Shown here in pieces: positions 28,650-37,976 of a DNA stretch of 64,000 bases. Below the pieces are notes generated by a model that searched no databases, was not told the DNA's origin, and saw only the letters and a list, made by a program, of their open reading frames with translations. The position numbers and the translations under genes are program-made. Location: the NCBI GenBank assembly GCA_913062555.1, contig CAJXVU010000009.1, positions 1-64,000 on the forward strand. The letters run 5' to 3'. Position 1 is the first letter of the stretch. Each line of letters starts with the position of its first letter. Source of the stretch: an uncultured Bacteroidota bacterium (GTDB lineage: Bacteria > Bacteroidota > Bacteroidia > Flavobacteriales > Flavobacteriaceae).

Positions 28650-29360
28650 ATTGCTATTACTATCAGGATTTAGACCTATTGCATTATAGGGCTGTGTTTT
28701 TCAAATATTATTCAGGATAGTGTAATCCGCGGAACAAGAAAGATCATTAAGGATTAGATTGAGTAATTTCAAACATAATCGTTATTAAAACATAGTATTG
28801 AATAAAGGCATAGAGGTAAATTTCTATACCTTTTATTTTTCAAACTTCCCAATTGCCATAATTGTATGTGAGAAGCTCATTACAATTATCACGACTTAGT
28901 TAATTACCAACCTTTTTCGGACATATAAATCAGTTGTGAGAATAGGGGATATTACTTCAAATCTCCTGATTTTACCAAAAGAAGCGGTTTTCGCTTGTTT
29001 TTGTGAGAGTTATCCTTAAAAAAAATGTGAGCTATTAATTTATGGAGTGCTTAAAAACTTTATTAAATTTTCTCTTTCCTTTAATTTTGTAATGCACTTA
29101 TTTGCAGTCATTTATGAAATAATTTTCTTTGGAATTCTTGAAGTTCTAAATATTCATCACAACGTTTTGTGCATTTCATCGATAAAATTTAAAGTTTAAA
29201 CGATAAAAAATCAGTCGAATTACACTTTATCGGGTATTTTATACAGTTTACCGAGATTAATTTCATATATTGCCCCGTGTTTAAGTTGTAAATGTTTATT
29301 AATTGAACGAACAAACAATGAAAACCACTATAAAACGCCCTAGAACTAAATTAATATTCC
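28650..29360. other. 711-bp intergenic stretch
   Basis: No credible ORF on either strand. It contains one terminator-like hairpin (28804-28833). The rest is AT-rich, presumably with the exopolysaccharide-operon promoter in its right part; I could not pick a confident box. Confidence 0.5.
28804..28840 (+). terminator. Terminator-like hairpin
   Basis: An 11-bp stem with one mismatch (28804-28814 with 28823-28833), an 8-nt loop and a T-rich tail, about 155 nt after the dehydrogenase stop. Confidence 0.65.
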
Positions 29361-29726
29361 ATGAACAAATGCAAGATTGTTTTAGCAGAAGACAACTCAA
29401 CGCTTTCACTATTATTAAAGTTTAGATTAGAAAGAGAAGGACATGAATTACTTATGGCCAAAGATGGTAAAATGGCAATTGAACTCATTGAAAACCATAG
29501 TCCCGATTTAATTTTAACTGATATTATGATGCCATTCATTAGTGGTCTTGAAGTGATTAGTCACGTGAGAAACAAATTGGAAACGCAAGTGCCAATTATT
29601 GTTTTTTCTTCTGCTGGTCAAGAAGAAATGGTGTTAAAGGCATTTAGCCTAGGTGCCAATGATTTTATGGGTAAGCCATTTAGTCCTAATGAATTAGTTA
29701 TAAGAGTTAACCGTCTTTTAGCATAA
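29361..29726 (+). CDS. Single-domain response regulator (CheY-like receiver)
   Basis: A 121-residue receiver domain and nothing else. The acidic pocket is E10-D11, the phospho-acceptor D54 (LILTDIMMP), the switch S83/S84 (VFSSAG) and the conserved lysine K105 (GKPFSP). There is no DNA-binding output, so it should act by binding a protein. First gene of a five-gene operon for polysaccharide synthesis; the next gene encodes a HEAT-repeat membrane protein, an obvious candidate partner. No histidine kinase is nearby. Confidence 0.9.
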   Translation: MNKCKIVLAEDNSTLSLLLKFRLEREGHELLMAKDGKMAIELIENHSPDLILTDIMMPFISGLEVISHVRNKLETQVPIIVFSSAGQEEMVLKAFSLGANDFMGKPFSPNELVIRVNRLLA

Positions 29727-29748
29727 TAATACCAAGCCCCCAAAGCAA

Positions 29749-30942
29749 ATGACAACCTATCAATATCTTATTGATTATTATCGAGAGCTCCCCTTCTTAA
29801 TTAAGTTGATTGGAGCCCTAATTACGTTGTCTGTTATTTTGATTATTGGTTTAACAATATATTTAAAAGGAATAAGAAGATATCAACGTAAAAAACATGC
29901 AGATATTTTAAAATTTAAAAGCGAATACGAAGTTATGCTCGTTGAATTTTTATATGCCGATGATCATATTGAAAATGAAGTTGAGAAAAATTCGTTTAAT
30001 GAATGGTTGGAACAAATAGAAGTTGAACCAGCTATTCAAGACGAACTGGATGATACTATAAAAGACTTAAGTCCAATACAACAATCAATAATTTCAAAAT
30101 TAAGAAAAGAGGCATTAGTAAAATCTAAACGGAAAATAATCATTTCAATATTATATAAATTAATGGAGGAGGTTTCTGGTGAAATGTCCGATTCTATCAA
30201 AGTATTATATATCGAAACAGGACTTATAGATTATGCATTGAAAAAAATAAATAACACAGAGTGGAGTATTAAAGCAAAAAGCATTGGAGAATTGTCCAGA
30301 TTTGAAGTTAAAGAAGGTCATTATGAAGTTGTAAAATGTATGGACCACTCCAATAAGGAGGTGCGTAAAGAGGCACATTTGTATATGGTAAATCTATTTC
30401 AATTTGATGGACTTTATTTTTTAAATGAATTAAAAACCCCTTTATCAGAATGGGATCAAATACAAATACTTGAAATATTACAAAGGTTTGATGACCAACA
30501 AATTTGTGATATTAGACCATGGTTAAAATCAACCAATGATACCGTCGTTTTATTTGGATTAAAATTGGCCCAAATTTACAATCAGTATGAAATAAATGAC
30601 ACGTTGATAGAATTATTGTCACATAAAAGTAAATCCATTAGGGTTTGCGTAATAGAAGTACTTACACATTTATATGGATTAGAGGCTAAAGACATGTTGA
30701 AAGCTAACTTTAACGAATTAAGTTTAGAAGAACAATTAAGTTTCTTCACCATGTTAGAAAAATTAGTGATTCCATCGGATGAACCATTTATTGAAAAACA
30801 CCTTTTCCACAAAGATTTTGAAATTCAATTATTAGCACTTAAAATATTGAAATCAATTAATGAGGATAAGTACAAAGTCTTGAATAATTTACCTGCTGAT
30901 CAAAAAAGCAAAGCAATGTTGCAACTTGAAAACACAATATAA
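29749..30942 (+). CDS. Membrane-anchored HEAT-repeat protein
   Basis: A 397-residue protein with one N-terminal transmembrane helix (about 17-38) followed by a basic stretch (RRYQRKK), so the bulk should be cytoplasmic. A helical segment leads into HEAT-like repeats from about residue 155 to the end (for example IKAKSIGELSRF, VRKEAHLYMVNLF, IRVCVIEVLTHLYG, IQLLALKILKSI). HEAT arrays are protein-binding scaffolds. It lies 22 nt after the lone receiver and 2 nt before the synthase, so it may link receiver phosphorylation to synthase activity. Confidence 0.75.
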   Translation: MTTYQYLIDYYRELPFLIKLIGALITLSVILIIGLTIYLKGIRRYQRKKHADILKFKSEYEVMLVEFLYADDHIENEVEKNSFNEWLEQIEVEPAIQDELDDTIKDLSPIQQSIISKLRKEALVKSKRKIIISILYKLMEEVSGEMSDSIKVLYIETGLIDYALKKINNTEWSIKAKSIGELSRFEVKEGHYEVVKCMDHSNKEVRKEAHLYMVNLFQFDGLYFLNELKTPLSEWDQIQILEILQRFDDQQICDIRPWLKSTNDTVVLFGLKLAQIYNQYEINDTLIELLSHKSKSIRVCVIEVLTHLYGLEAKDMLKANFNELSLEEQLSFFTMLEKLVIPSDEPFIEKHLFHKDFEIQLLALKILKSINEDKYKVLNNLPADQKSKAMLQLENTI

Positions 30943-30944
30943 CT

Positions 30945-32384
30945 ATGGATACTAGTACAGTTAACTTAATCTTAGAAATATTTCATTATTTGTTCTTTCT
31001 ATTTACATTTTCTGTGATTACATCTTATGTCGTACTATCATTAATCTCAGTAAGAGAGACTATAGAATATCGAAAAAAGAACAGCTTTGTTAATTATAAG
31101 GATATCTTGTCTTCTACAATATCCCCATCTATAACAATAATTGCTCCGGCCTATAATGAGAGTCTTAATATTGTTGAAAACGTGAGGTCCTTATTGTCAA
31201 ATCATTACGTTAATTATGATGTTGTAATTGTTAATGACGGGAGTAAGGATGATAGTTTGGAAAAATTAATAACGGCTTTCGATTTGGAAAAAATAGAGTT
31301 TATTATTAATGAAAAAATTAAAACACAACCTTTACGTAGTGGCGTATTCAAGTCCAAAAATCCTGCATTTGAAAAACTAATGGTTGTTGATAAAGAAAAT
31401 GGAGGTAAAGCTGATGCTTTAAATTTAGGACTAAATATTAGTAAAAGTAAATATGTTGCCTGTATTGATGTCGATTGTTTGTTATTGGAGGATGCGCTTC
31501 AAAAAATGATAAAACCATTTCTTGAGGAAACCGAAGCAAAGGTTATTGCTACTGGAGGAGTTATTCGTATTGCCAATTCATGCAAAATTAAAGGAGGGAA
31601 ACTCATAGAAGTTAACCTGCCCAAAAATTTGCTTGTACAAGCACAAATTTTAGAATACCTGAGAACTTTTTTATTAGGTAGAATGGCATGGAGTAGATTA
31701 AACGGGTTGTTGGTAATTTCAGGAGCATTTGGCATATTCGACAAAAATATAGCCATTGAAGTTGGAGGGTATGACACCAATACGGTTGGTGAGGACATGG
31801 AAATAATTGTTCGTATGAGAAGGCACATGGAAGAAATAGGCGAAAAATATAAAGTCTCTTATATTCCTGACCCACTCTGTTGGACAGAGGCTCCAGAAAG
31901 TTATAAGATTTTTATTTCTCAGCGAAATAGATGGACAAGAGGCACTATAGAGACTTTAAGAAAACATCGTAAAATTGGATTTAACCCCAAATATGGAATT
32001 TTTGGCTTAATAAGTTATCCCTATTGGTTAATCTTTGAAAGATTGGCTCCTCTTATTGAAGTGATTGGAATTATTTATTTTGTGGTTTTACTAATCTTGA
32101 AACAAGTACGATGGGAATATGCTTTGTCTTTTCTTCTGTTGTCCTATTTATTTTCAATTTTATTTTCTATTGTTGCATTATACTCCGAAGAATTAACTTA
32201 TCATCAATACAAAAAGAAAGGAACCGGGTTTAAATTGATACTATTAAGTGCAATTGAACCCTTCATATTACATCCAGTAATTCTATATTCGGCCATTAGA
32301 GGAAATATAGATTACTATTTTAATAAAACCATAAAATGGGGTGAAATGGAACGTACCGGATTATCATCATCATCATCATCATAA
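30945..32384 (+). CDS. Processive family-2 glycosyltransferase (exopolysaccharide synthase)
   Basis: A 479-residue protein with an N-terminal transmembrane helix, a cytoplasmic GT-A domain and about three C-terminal helices. The processive-synthase set is complete: D98 in VNDGSKDDS, DxD at D175/D177 (CIDVDC), D284 in VGEDMEI and Q326-x-x-R329-W330 in QRNRW. The layout matches PgaC/IcaA and hyaluronan or cellulose synthases, which polymerise a sugar and push it through the inner membrane. It ends in six serines encoded by (TCA)6 directly before the stop, a site open to in-frame slippage. Core enzyme of the operon. Confidence 0.9.
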   Translation: MDTSTVNLILEIFHYLFFLFTFSVITSYVVLSLISVRETIEYRKKNSFVNYKDILSSTISPSITIIAPAYNESLNIVENVRSLLSNHYVNYDVVIVNDGSKDDSLEKLITAFDLEKIEFIINEKIKTQPLRSGVFKSKNPAFEKLMVVDKENGGKADALNLGLNISKSKYVACIDVDCLLLEDALQKMIKPFLEETEAKVIATGGVIRIANSCKIKGGKLIEVNLPKNLLVQAQILEYLRTFLLGRMAWSRLNGLLVISGAFGIFDKNIAIEVGGYDTNTVGEDMEIIVRMRRHMEEIGEKYKVSYIPDPLCWTEAPESYKIFISQRNRWTRGTIETLRKHRKIGFNPKYGIFGLISYPYWLIFERLAPLIEVIGIIYFVVLLILKQVRWEYALSFLLLSYLFSILFSIVALYSEELTYHQYKKKGTGFKLILLSAIEPFILHPVILYSAIRGNIDYYFNKTIKWGEMERTGLSSSSSS

Positions 32385-32405
32385 AATAGATTAATTAAAG
32401 AAAAT

Positions 32406-34832
32406 ATGAAACTTAGTCTTAAAAATATAGAGATTTATAAATATGCGCATTTAATCTTGGCATTAATTTTTGCCTTTTGGGTGATAAGCGCTTATGAAAT
32501 ATACGCATCAAAAGCTATAGGTGAAGTAACTCCTGGTTTAGGAACAGTTATTTTATACAAATTTATTAATGACTTTTGGAGTGGTTTGATAATAGGAGGG
32601 GTTTTATTTCCTGTATTCCTTTTAATTAATTTGCTATCAAATAAAGGCGCATTGACAGTTTTAAAAGTGATTTTCACACTTTTAGTAATTATACAATTTT
32701 CTCTGATAAAATATAGTCTAACAACTTTATTAAACCTTGGAGCTGATATTTTAGGGTATTCTTATGATGATATATTTAGTACCGTTTCAGTTTCTGAATC
32801 GATTAATATTACATATATCTTACCATTTATCATTTTTCCACTCCTATTATTTTTGTTTTATGTTCTAATTAAAAAGTATGTTAATCATCGCGTTTTAACA
32901 GCAGGTGGAATTTGTTTTATATTAGTATTTGGAAGTGTAAAGATAATCTTGCCTGATTCATCAGCCAATGAATATCAAAATAAAACAGCCTATTTAACGA
33001 TGGATATTGTTAGATATCAAAAAGAGAAAAGCAAAATGAATGCTTATAATGTTTTTGAAAGAAATGACTATCCCTTATTAAAATCTTCAAAACAAACTGA
33101 AGATGTGCTTACCCCATTTTTTGAAAGTAATGAAGAGAAACCAAATATTGTTGTAATAGTAGTTGAAGGGTTAGGGAGTGAGTTTGTAGGTGATAAAAGC
33201 TATAGTGGCTTTACACCATATTTTGATACGCTAATTTCAAAATCACTGTATTGGGAAAATTTCGTAAGCACAACAGGGCGTTCGTTTGGAGCATTACCTT
33301 CTATATTTGCATCGCTTCCTTATGGTGAAAATGGCTTTTTGGAACTTACCGACACGCCTTCACACCTTTCACTTATCAGCATTTTGAAAGCAAATGGATA
33401 TGCAACTTCATATTTTTCAGGAGGACCATCCAGTTTTGATAGAAAAGTTAACTTTTTAGAATACAATGGTATAGATAAGCTTATTGATGAAAATAAATAT
33501 GGATCGGAGTATATAAAAACAAAAAGTAATGAAGGTGGTTTTTCATGGGGGTATCCAGATGATCAAATTTTAAAAAAAACATTGGCATCTTTAGATGATG
33601 AGACTAAGCCTAGATTAGATATTGTTTTGACACTAACTAACCACGAACCTTTTCAATTCCCTGAGAAAGAAAAATACATTAGCAATGTAGAATCTCTTGT
33701 AGAATCATCAGGCAAATCGAGTTCTTGGAAGGAACAGATTTTAAATCATAAAGATATATTTGGAAGTCTCCTGTATACGGATGAGGCCATTAAAGAGTTT
33801 ATGGATGCCTATGCCCAAAGAGAAGATTATGAGAATACTATATTTATCATCACAGGGGATCATAGGCTAATTCCTATTACACAAAAAGATAAACTATGTA
33901 GATTCCATGTGCCATTTTTAATTTATAGTCCAATGTTGAAGCAGCCGGAAAAATTTAAATCTGTTTCATCACATTGGGATGTTACCCCAAGTGTATTAAG
34001 TTATTTAACCAATAATTATAAATTTAAGCCATTAGAAAAAACAGCATGGATGAGTAAAGGTTTAGACACTGTTAGGGCATTTAGAAACACTAAAAACATT
34101 CCATTAATGCGATATAAAGGCAGTTTAAATGATATGATCTATAAAGATTATTTGTATGCAGGAGGAGAATTGTTTAAAATAAATGAAAATTTTGGGACCT
34201 ATAAAATAACGGATGAATTACTTCTTAAAACAATTGAGGATTCTTTAATGGCATTTAAAAAAATGAATGCTTATGTCACACAAAGAAACAAGATTTTCCC
34301 AGACTCATTAAACGTTTATGTGGCTCCAAAAATTAAATTTTCTGAAGATCAGCTTACAATTATTAAGAAATTTTCTGAAGGGAAAAACTTTGATGAATTG
34401 TTATATATTGCCAGAGACCTATCATTTAAAAAAGAATATAAAACAACAAGATTATTATGTGATTATATTTTGAATGAATTTCCAAATTATACAGATGCAA
34501 GAATATTAAAAGGGAGAACATTTGCCTGGGAAGGTGAATATGCCAAATCTGAAATTGAGCTTTTAAGTTCAATTCAGCGCTCACCTTTCTATGATGATCC
34601 ATATTTGGCAATCTTGGATATGTATTGGTGGTCTGGTCAAGAAGAGAAGTCTAAACTAATTTTTAAACAGGCAGTATCAAACGAATTGTTAAACCCCGAG
34701 TTAAGTTTTAAAATGGCAAAAGCGTATAAACGCATGGAACATTTGGATTTAGCAAAGAAAGTAATGGATAGTATTATCCAAATCCACCCAGAAAACGCAG
34801 ACTATATAACATTTAAAAAAACCTTAGAATAG
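32406..34832 (+). CDS. LtaS-like phosphoglycerol/phosphoethanolamine transferase with TPRs
   Basis: An 808-residue protein. Five N-terminal helices (to about residue 190) precede an extracytoplasmic alkaline-phosphatase-fold domain. The LtaS-type catalytic residues are visible: E254 (VVEGLG), nucleophile T290 (STTGRS) and D485-H486 (ITGDHR). Residues about 655-805 add TPR-like helices. LtaS relatives transfer phosphoglycerol or phosphoethanolamine to glycans. In this operon it probably decorates the polymer made by the GT2 synthase, with the TPRs guiding it toward the outer-membrane partner. The TPR tail on this family is unusual. Confidence 0.85.
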   Translation: MKLSLKNIEIYKYAHLILALIFAFWVISAYEIYASKAIGEVTPGLGTVILYKFINDFWSGLIIGGVLFPVFLLINLLSNKGALTVLKVIFTLLVIIQFSLIKYSLTTLLNLGADILGYSYDDIFSTVSVSESINITYILPFIIFPLLLFLFYVLIKKYVNHRVLTAGGICFILVFGSVKIILPDSSANEYQNKTAYLTMDIVRYQKEKSKMNAYNVFERNDYPLLKSSKQTEDVLTPFFESNEEKPNIVVIVVEGLGSEFVGDKSYSGFTPYFDTLISKSLYWENFVSTTGRSFGALPSIFASLPYGENGFLELTDTPSHLSLISILKANGYATSYFSGGPSSFDRKVNFLEYNGIDKLIDENKYGSEYIKTKSNEGGFSWGYPDDQILKKTLASLDDETKPRLDIVLTLTNHEPFQFPEKEKYISNVESLVESSGKSSSWKEQILNHKDIFGSLLYTDEAIKEFMDAYAQREDYENTIFIITGDHRLIPITQKDKLCRFHVPFLIYSPMLKQPEKFKSVSSHWDVTPSVLSYLTNNYKFKPLEKTAWMSKGLDTVRAFRNTKNIPLMRYKGSLNDMIYKDYLYAGGELFKINENFGTYKITDELLLKTIEDSLMAFKKMNAYVTQRNKIFPDSLNVYVAPKIKFSEDQLTIIKKFSEGKNFDELLYIARDLSFKKEYKTTRLLCDYILNEFPNYTDARILKGRTFAWEGEYAKSEIELLSSIQRSPFYDDPYLAILDMYWWSGQEEKSKLIFKQAVSNELLNPELSFKMAKAYKRMEHLDLAKKVMDSIIQIHPENADYITFKKTLE

Positions 34833-34847
34833 AGGGGCTTTAAAATT

Positions 34848-36098
34848 ATGAAAAAACACATATTTACCATATTATTTTTAGGCAGTATTTGTGCATTTGG
34901 GCAACAAAAAGTTTATAACGGAAATCCAGATAGCTCTTTTGAACTAGCTCGTGAATTGGCATTTAATAATGGAAGAAAACAGGCTCAAGATACACTATTA
35001 TCAATTTTGACAAAATACCCAAACTATCATGATATTCGTGCGTTTTTAGCAAGCACATATTCGTGGGATGGTGCATATAAAAAAGCAAAAAAAGAATTCG
35101 CCTATGTTTTAAAAGACAGTCCAGATCGTTTAAGTACTTGGGAGGCCGCTATAAAAAATGAGCTTTGGAGTGATGCCCCATTTAGTGCTATGAAAATGGC
35201 CAATAAGGCATTGGAGCATTTTCCTAAAAACGAGGAATTAAATTATTTATTAGCAAAGGCCGAAGACGATACTAATAATAAAGAAGATGCGTTGCGAACT
35301 CTTGAGCGTATTCTGGAAGCAAATCCAAAACATGAAAAAGCATTAAGCTACAAGGCCAGTTTAATTAATTCGCTCAGTCACAATTCAATAGGGCTAAGTT
35401 CATCTGTAGATGTATATTCTGAAGTGTTTGACCCCATGCAGTATTATTTACTCAAATATGCAAGACAAACAAAATTAGGGAGTATTCATGCAAAATTTAA
35501 CTTTAGTAGAAGATTTGCGTCTAATGCCGCGCAAGTTGAGGTTGATATGTACCCAAGGATAATTAAAGGATTATATGCCTATTTAAATTTTGGAGTGTCT
35601 GGTTCATCATTATATCCCGATATACGGTATGGTGCCGAATTGTATAAATCTTTACCAAAAAGTTTTGAAGCTTCCATTGGGTTTAGAGCATTGAAATATA
35701 GCTCAACAACTACAATATATACAGGATCTGTGGGTTGGTATACCGGCAATAGTTATTGGTCTTTTCGAACGTATATAACCCCTGGTGATGGCGGTTCAAG
35801 TAAATCGGGAACACTTAGTTATAGAAAATATAGAAGTGACGCCAATAATTATTTTAGTATTGCAGCTGGAATGGGGTTTTCTCCTGAAATTTATAGGTTT
35901 GATTTTGAAGGGAATGAACATGATATTATTAAGCTCAAATCTCAAAAAGCAAACGTAGGGTATTATTTTACTTCGGCAAATAATAAAAACTCATGGGGTT
36001 TTAAAACGGGAGTTTCTCATCAGGAAATTAGTTTTGATCCAGGATCTTATTTTTGGATATATTCAGTCTCACTATCCTGGCAAATAAAATTTAGATAA
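34848..36098 (+). CDS. YaiO-family TPR/outer-membrane beta-barrel protein
   Basis: A 416-residue protein with a signal peptide (about 1-19, ending AFGQ). Residues 25-175 are TPR-like repeats and about 180-416 is a beta barrel of alternating strands ending SLSWQIKFR. This is the layout of YaiO (E. coli yaiP-yaiS-yaiO region). It resembles a small version of PgaA/BcsC, where TPRs deliver a polysaccharide to an export barrel. Last gene of the operon, 15 nt after the transferase. Export of the polymer across the outer membrane is inferred. Confidence 0.82.
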   Translation: MKKHIFTILFLGSICAFGQQKVYNGNPDSSFELARELAFNNGRKQAQDTLLSILTKYPNYHDIRAFLASTYSWDGAYKKAKKEFAYVLKDSPDRLSTWEAAIKNELWSDAPFSAMKMANKALEHFPKNEELNYLLAKAEDDTNNKEDALRTLERILEANPKHEKALSYKASLINSLSHNSIGLSSSVDVYSEVFDPMQYYLLKYARQTKLGSIHAKFNFSRRFASNAAQVEVDMYPRIIKGLYAYLNFGVSGSSLYPDIRYGAELYKSLPKSFEASIGFRALKYSSTTTIYTGSVGWYTGNSYWSFRTYITPGDGGSSKSGTLSYRKYRSDANNYFSIAAGMGFSPEIYRFDFEGNEHDIIKLKSQKANVGYYFTSANNKNSWGFKTGVSHQEISFDPGSYFWIYSVSLSWQIKFR

Positions 36099-36131
36099 TA
36101 TAAAATCCATTTAGATTTAATCAAGCCCTAA

Positions 36132-36153
36132 CACTTTTAAAGAACTAAAAGTG
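36132..36153. terminator. Weak hairpin between convergent genes
   Basis: 8-bp perfect stem with a 6-nt loop, no T-run, between the exopolysaccharide operon and the convergent riboflavin synthase gene. Confidence 0.3.
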
Positions 36154-36202
36154 CGTTAAACAGAATGTCAATGTATTTGAATTGTTGATATATATATGAT
36201 GT

Positions 36203-36793
36203 TTATGAGTTAAAACCCTGTAGTCTTGTCACATATTTTCCAATAACATCAAACTCTAAATTTACAAGGGTTCCTGTTTTAAATGAATTAAAGTTTGTAT
36301 GTAAATAAGTATATGGGATAATGGCAACACTAAAAGCATCTCTTTTAGAATTGACTACAGTGAGACTTACCCCATTTATAGTTATCGATCCTTTTTCAAT
36401 AGTGATATTCCCTAAGCTAGCATCATAGTTAAACGTATATAACCAGCTTCCGTTTTTTTCTTCTACATTAAAACAAGTAGCTGTTTGGTCAACATGGCCC
36501 TGTACAATGTGACCATCAAGACGGTCACCAAGTTTTAAAGCACGTTCTAAATTAACGGGGTCATTAATTTTTAGAGCTCCAATATTTGTTTTATCTAAAG
36601 TTTCTTTTATAGCTGTGACCGTATAAACATCATTTTTTATGTCAATAACAGTTAAGCAAACCCCATTATGAGAGACACTTTGATCTATTTTTAGTTCAGG
36701 AGTTATGTCGCTTTTAATACTTATATGAAGATTATCTAAATCTTGCTTTAAATGAGTGACGGTACCTAAATCTTCAATAATTCCAGTAAACAT
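36203..36793 (-). CDS. ribE: Riboflavin synthase, alpha subunit
   Basis: A 196-residue enzyme that dismutates two 6,7-dimethyl-8-ribityllumazines into riboflavin. The N-terminal MFTGIIEDLGTV signature and two similar lumazine-binding halves are clear (first half SVSHNGVCLTV, second half SITINGVSLTVV). The linker motif GHIVQGHVD joins them. Length is normal for the family. Divergent from pdxA. No FMN riboswitch can be seen in the 66-bp gap, which is too short for one. Confidence 0.95.
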   Translation of the reverse strand: MFTGIIEDLGTVTHLKQDLDNLHISIKSDITPELKIDQSVSHNGVCLTVIDIKNDVYTVTAIKETLDKTNIGALKINDPVNLERALKLGDRLDGHIVQGHVDQTATCFNVEEKNGSWLYTFNYDASLGNITIEKGSITINGVSLTVVNSKRDAFSVAIIPYTYLHTNFNSFKTGTLVNLEFDVIGKYVTRLQGFNS

Positions 36794-36814
36794 TATATTG
36801 TTTGTTTATTTAGT

Positions 36815-36822
36815 TAAATTTG
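36815..36822 (+). promoter_or_regulatory. Predicted -7 box of pdxA
   Basis: Perfect TAAATTTG (TAnnTTTG), 37 nt before the pdxA start. No good -33 partner was found at the usual distance. Confidence 0.45.
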
Positions 36823-36859
36823 TAGTATCAAAATTACGAACAAATCTCATCATTTTTTA

Positions 36860-37906
36860 ATGCGAAAAGAAGAAAAAATAAAAGTTGGTATATCTATTGG
36901 AGATCTTAATGGAATTGGAGGAGAGATAATACTAAAAACTTTTGAGGACAATAGGGTCTTGGAGTTTTGTACACCCGTAGTTTTTGCCTCGATTAAAACC
37001 GTATCATTTTTAAAAAAGCACTTTCATAGTGCAATTAATTTTCATAGCATTCAAAATGCAGAACAAGTTACACACGGTAAAGTCAATGTTGTAAATGTTT
37101 GGAATGATAATGTGAATATTCAGTTTGGAGAAGAAGACCAAGAGATTGGTGCCTATGCTATAAAGTCCCTAGAGGCTGCTACAAAAGCTTTGAAAAATGG
37201 AAATATAGATATTCTGGTTACAGCTCCAATTAATAAACATAATATACAGTCTGAGCGTTTTAATTTTCCTGGCCATACTGATTATTTGGCCAAAGAATTA
37301 GAGGGCGATAGTTTGATGCTTATGGTAACCAATTCTTTAAAGGTTGGGTTACTTACAGATCATGTTCCGGTAAAAGACGTATCATCTCATATAACTAAAG
37401 CACTAATAAATTCTAAAATTGAAACTATTATTACTGCTTTGAAAAAGGATTTTGGAGTGAGAAAGCCAAAAATAGCTGTGCTAGGGATAAATCCGCACAC
37501 CGGTGATAATGGTGTAATTGGTGAGGAGGATGATACTATTTTAAGACCAACACTTAAAGAGATTAGAGATAAAGGCGATCTTGTTTATGGCCCCTATGCT
37601 GCCGATAGTTTTTTTGGCTCTAATAACTATAAGAATTTTGATGCGATCATTGCAGCTTATCATGACCAAGGTCTAATACCATTTAAAACATTAGCCTTTG
37701 GGCAAGGGGTGAACTTTACTGCGGGACTTAATAAAGTACGGACCTCTCCTGACCATGGTACAGCCTATGAAATAGCTGGAAAAGGAGAAGCCGATAACGG
37801 GTCTTTTAAAGAAGCATTGTTTACAGGGATCCAGATTTTTAATAACCGACATTCGTTTGAAAATTTGAATGCCAACGTATTAAAAAAACAAACTAAAAAG
37901 ATATAA
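36860..37906 (+). CDS. pdxA: 4-hydroxythreonine-4-phosphate dehydrogenase
   Basis: A 348-residue NAD-dependent enzyme of the deoxyxylulose-5-phosphate-dependent pyridoxal phosphate route. Recognisable from the start VGISIGDLNGIGGEIIL, the metal-binding and catalytic FPGHTDYLA segment, LGINPHTGDNG and the AAYHDQGLIPFK stretch carrying a metal-binding His, with GTAYEIAGKG at the end. Length normal. Its stop codon lies inside a perfect 10-bp hairpin (37900-37925). It is followed by the DUF177-rpmF pair, a common flavobacterial order. Confidence 0.95.
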   Translation: MRKEEKIKVGISIGDLNGIGGEIILKTFEDNRVLEFCTPVVFASIKTVSFLKKHFHSAINFHSIQNAEQVTHGKVNVVNVWNDNVNIQFGEEDQEIGAYAIKSLEAATKALKNGNIDILVTAPINKHNIQSERFNFPGHTDYLAKELEGDSLMLMVTNSLKVGLLTDHVPVKDVSSHITKALINSKIETIITALKKDFGVRKPKIAVLGINPHTGDNGVIGEEDDTILRPTLKEIRDKGDLVYGPYAADSFFGSNNYKNFDAIIAAYHDQGLIPFKTLAFGQGVNFTAGLNKVRTSPDHGTAYEIAGKGEADNGSFKEALFTGIQIFNNRHSFENLNANVLKKQTKKI

Positions 37907-37925
37907 ACAAAAAAATGTTTATATC
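37900..37925 (+). terminator. Hairpin spanning the pdxA stop codon
   Basis: Perfect 10-bp stem (GATATAAACA with TGTTTATATC, 6-nt A loop) that includes the pdxA stop at 37904-37906. No T-run follows, so it may act on mRNA stability rather than termination. Confidence 0.4.
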
Positions 37926-37949
37926 CGAGATAAGCTAAATAAAATTTTA

Positions 37950-37957
37950 TATATTTG
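37950..37957 (+). promoter_or_regulatory. Predicted -7 box of the DUF177-rpmF operon
   Basis: Perfect TATATTTG, 20 nt before the ATG at 37977, followed by GCAC where transcription should start. Confidence 0.55.
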
Positions 37958-37976
37958 CACGCTCGAAATAAATGTG

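Noticed and set aside
29318-29425. 35-codon ORF overlapping the start of the receiver gene in another frame
   Set aside because: Overlaps a clear CheY gene and has no features; likely chance.
32363-32381. Phase-variable microsatellite in the GT2 synthase
   Set aside because: The (TCA)6 run is a trinucleotide repeat at the very end of the gene, so slippage only changes the number of C-terminal serines.
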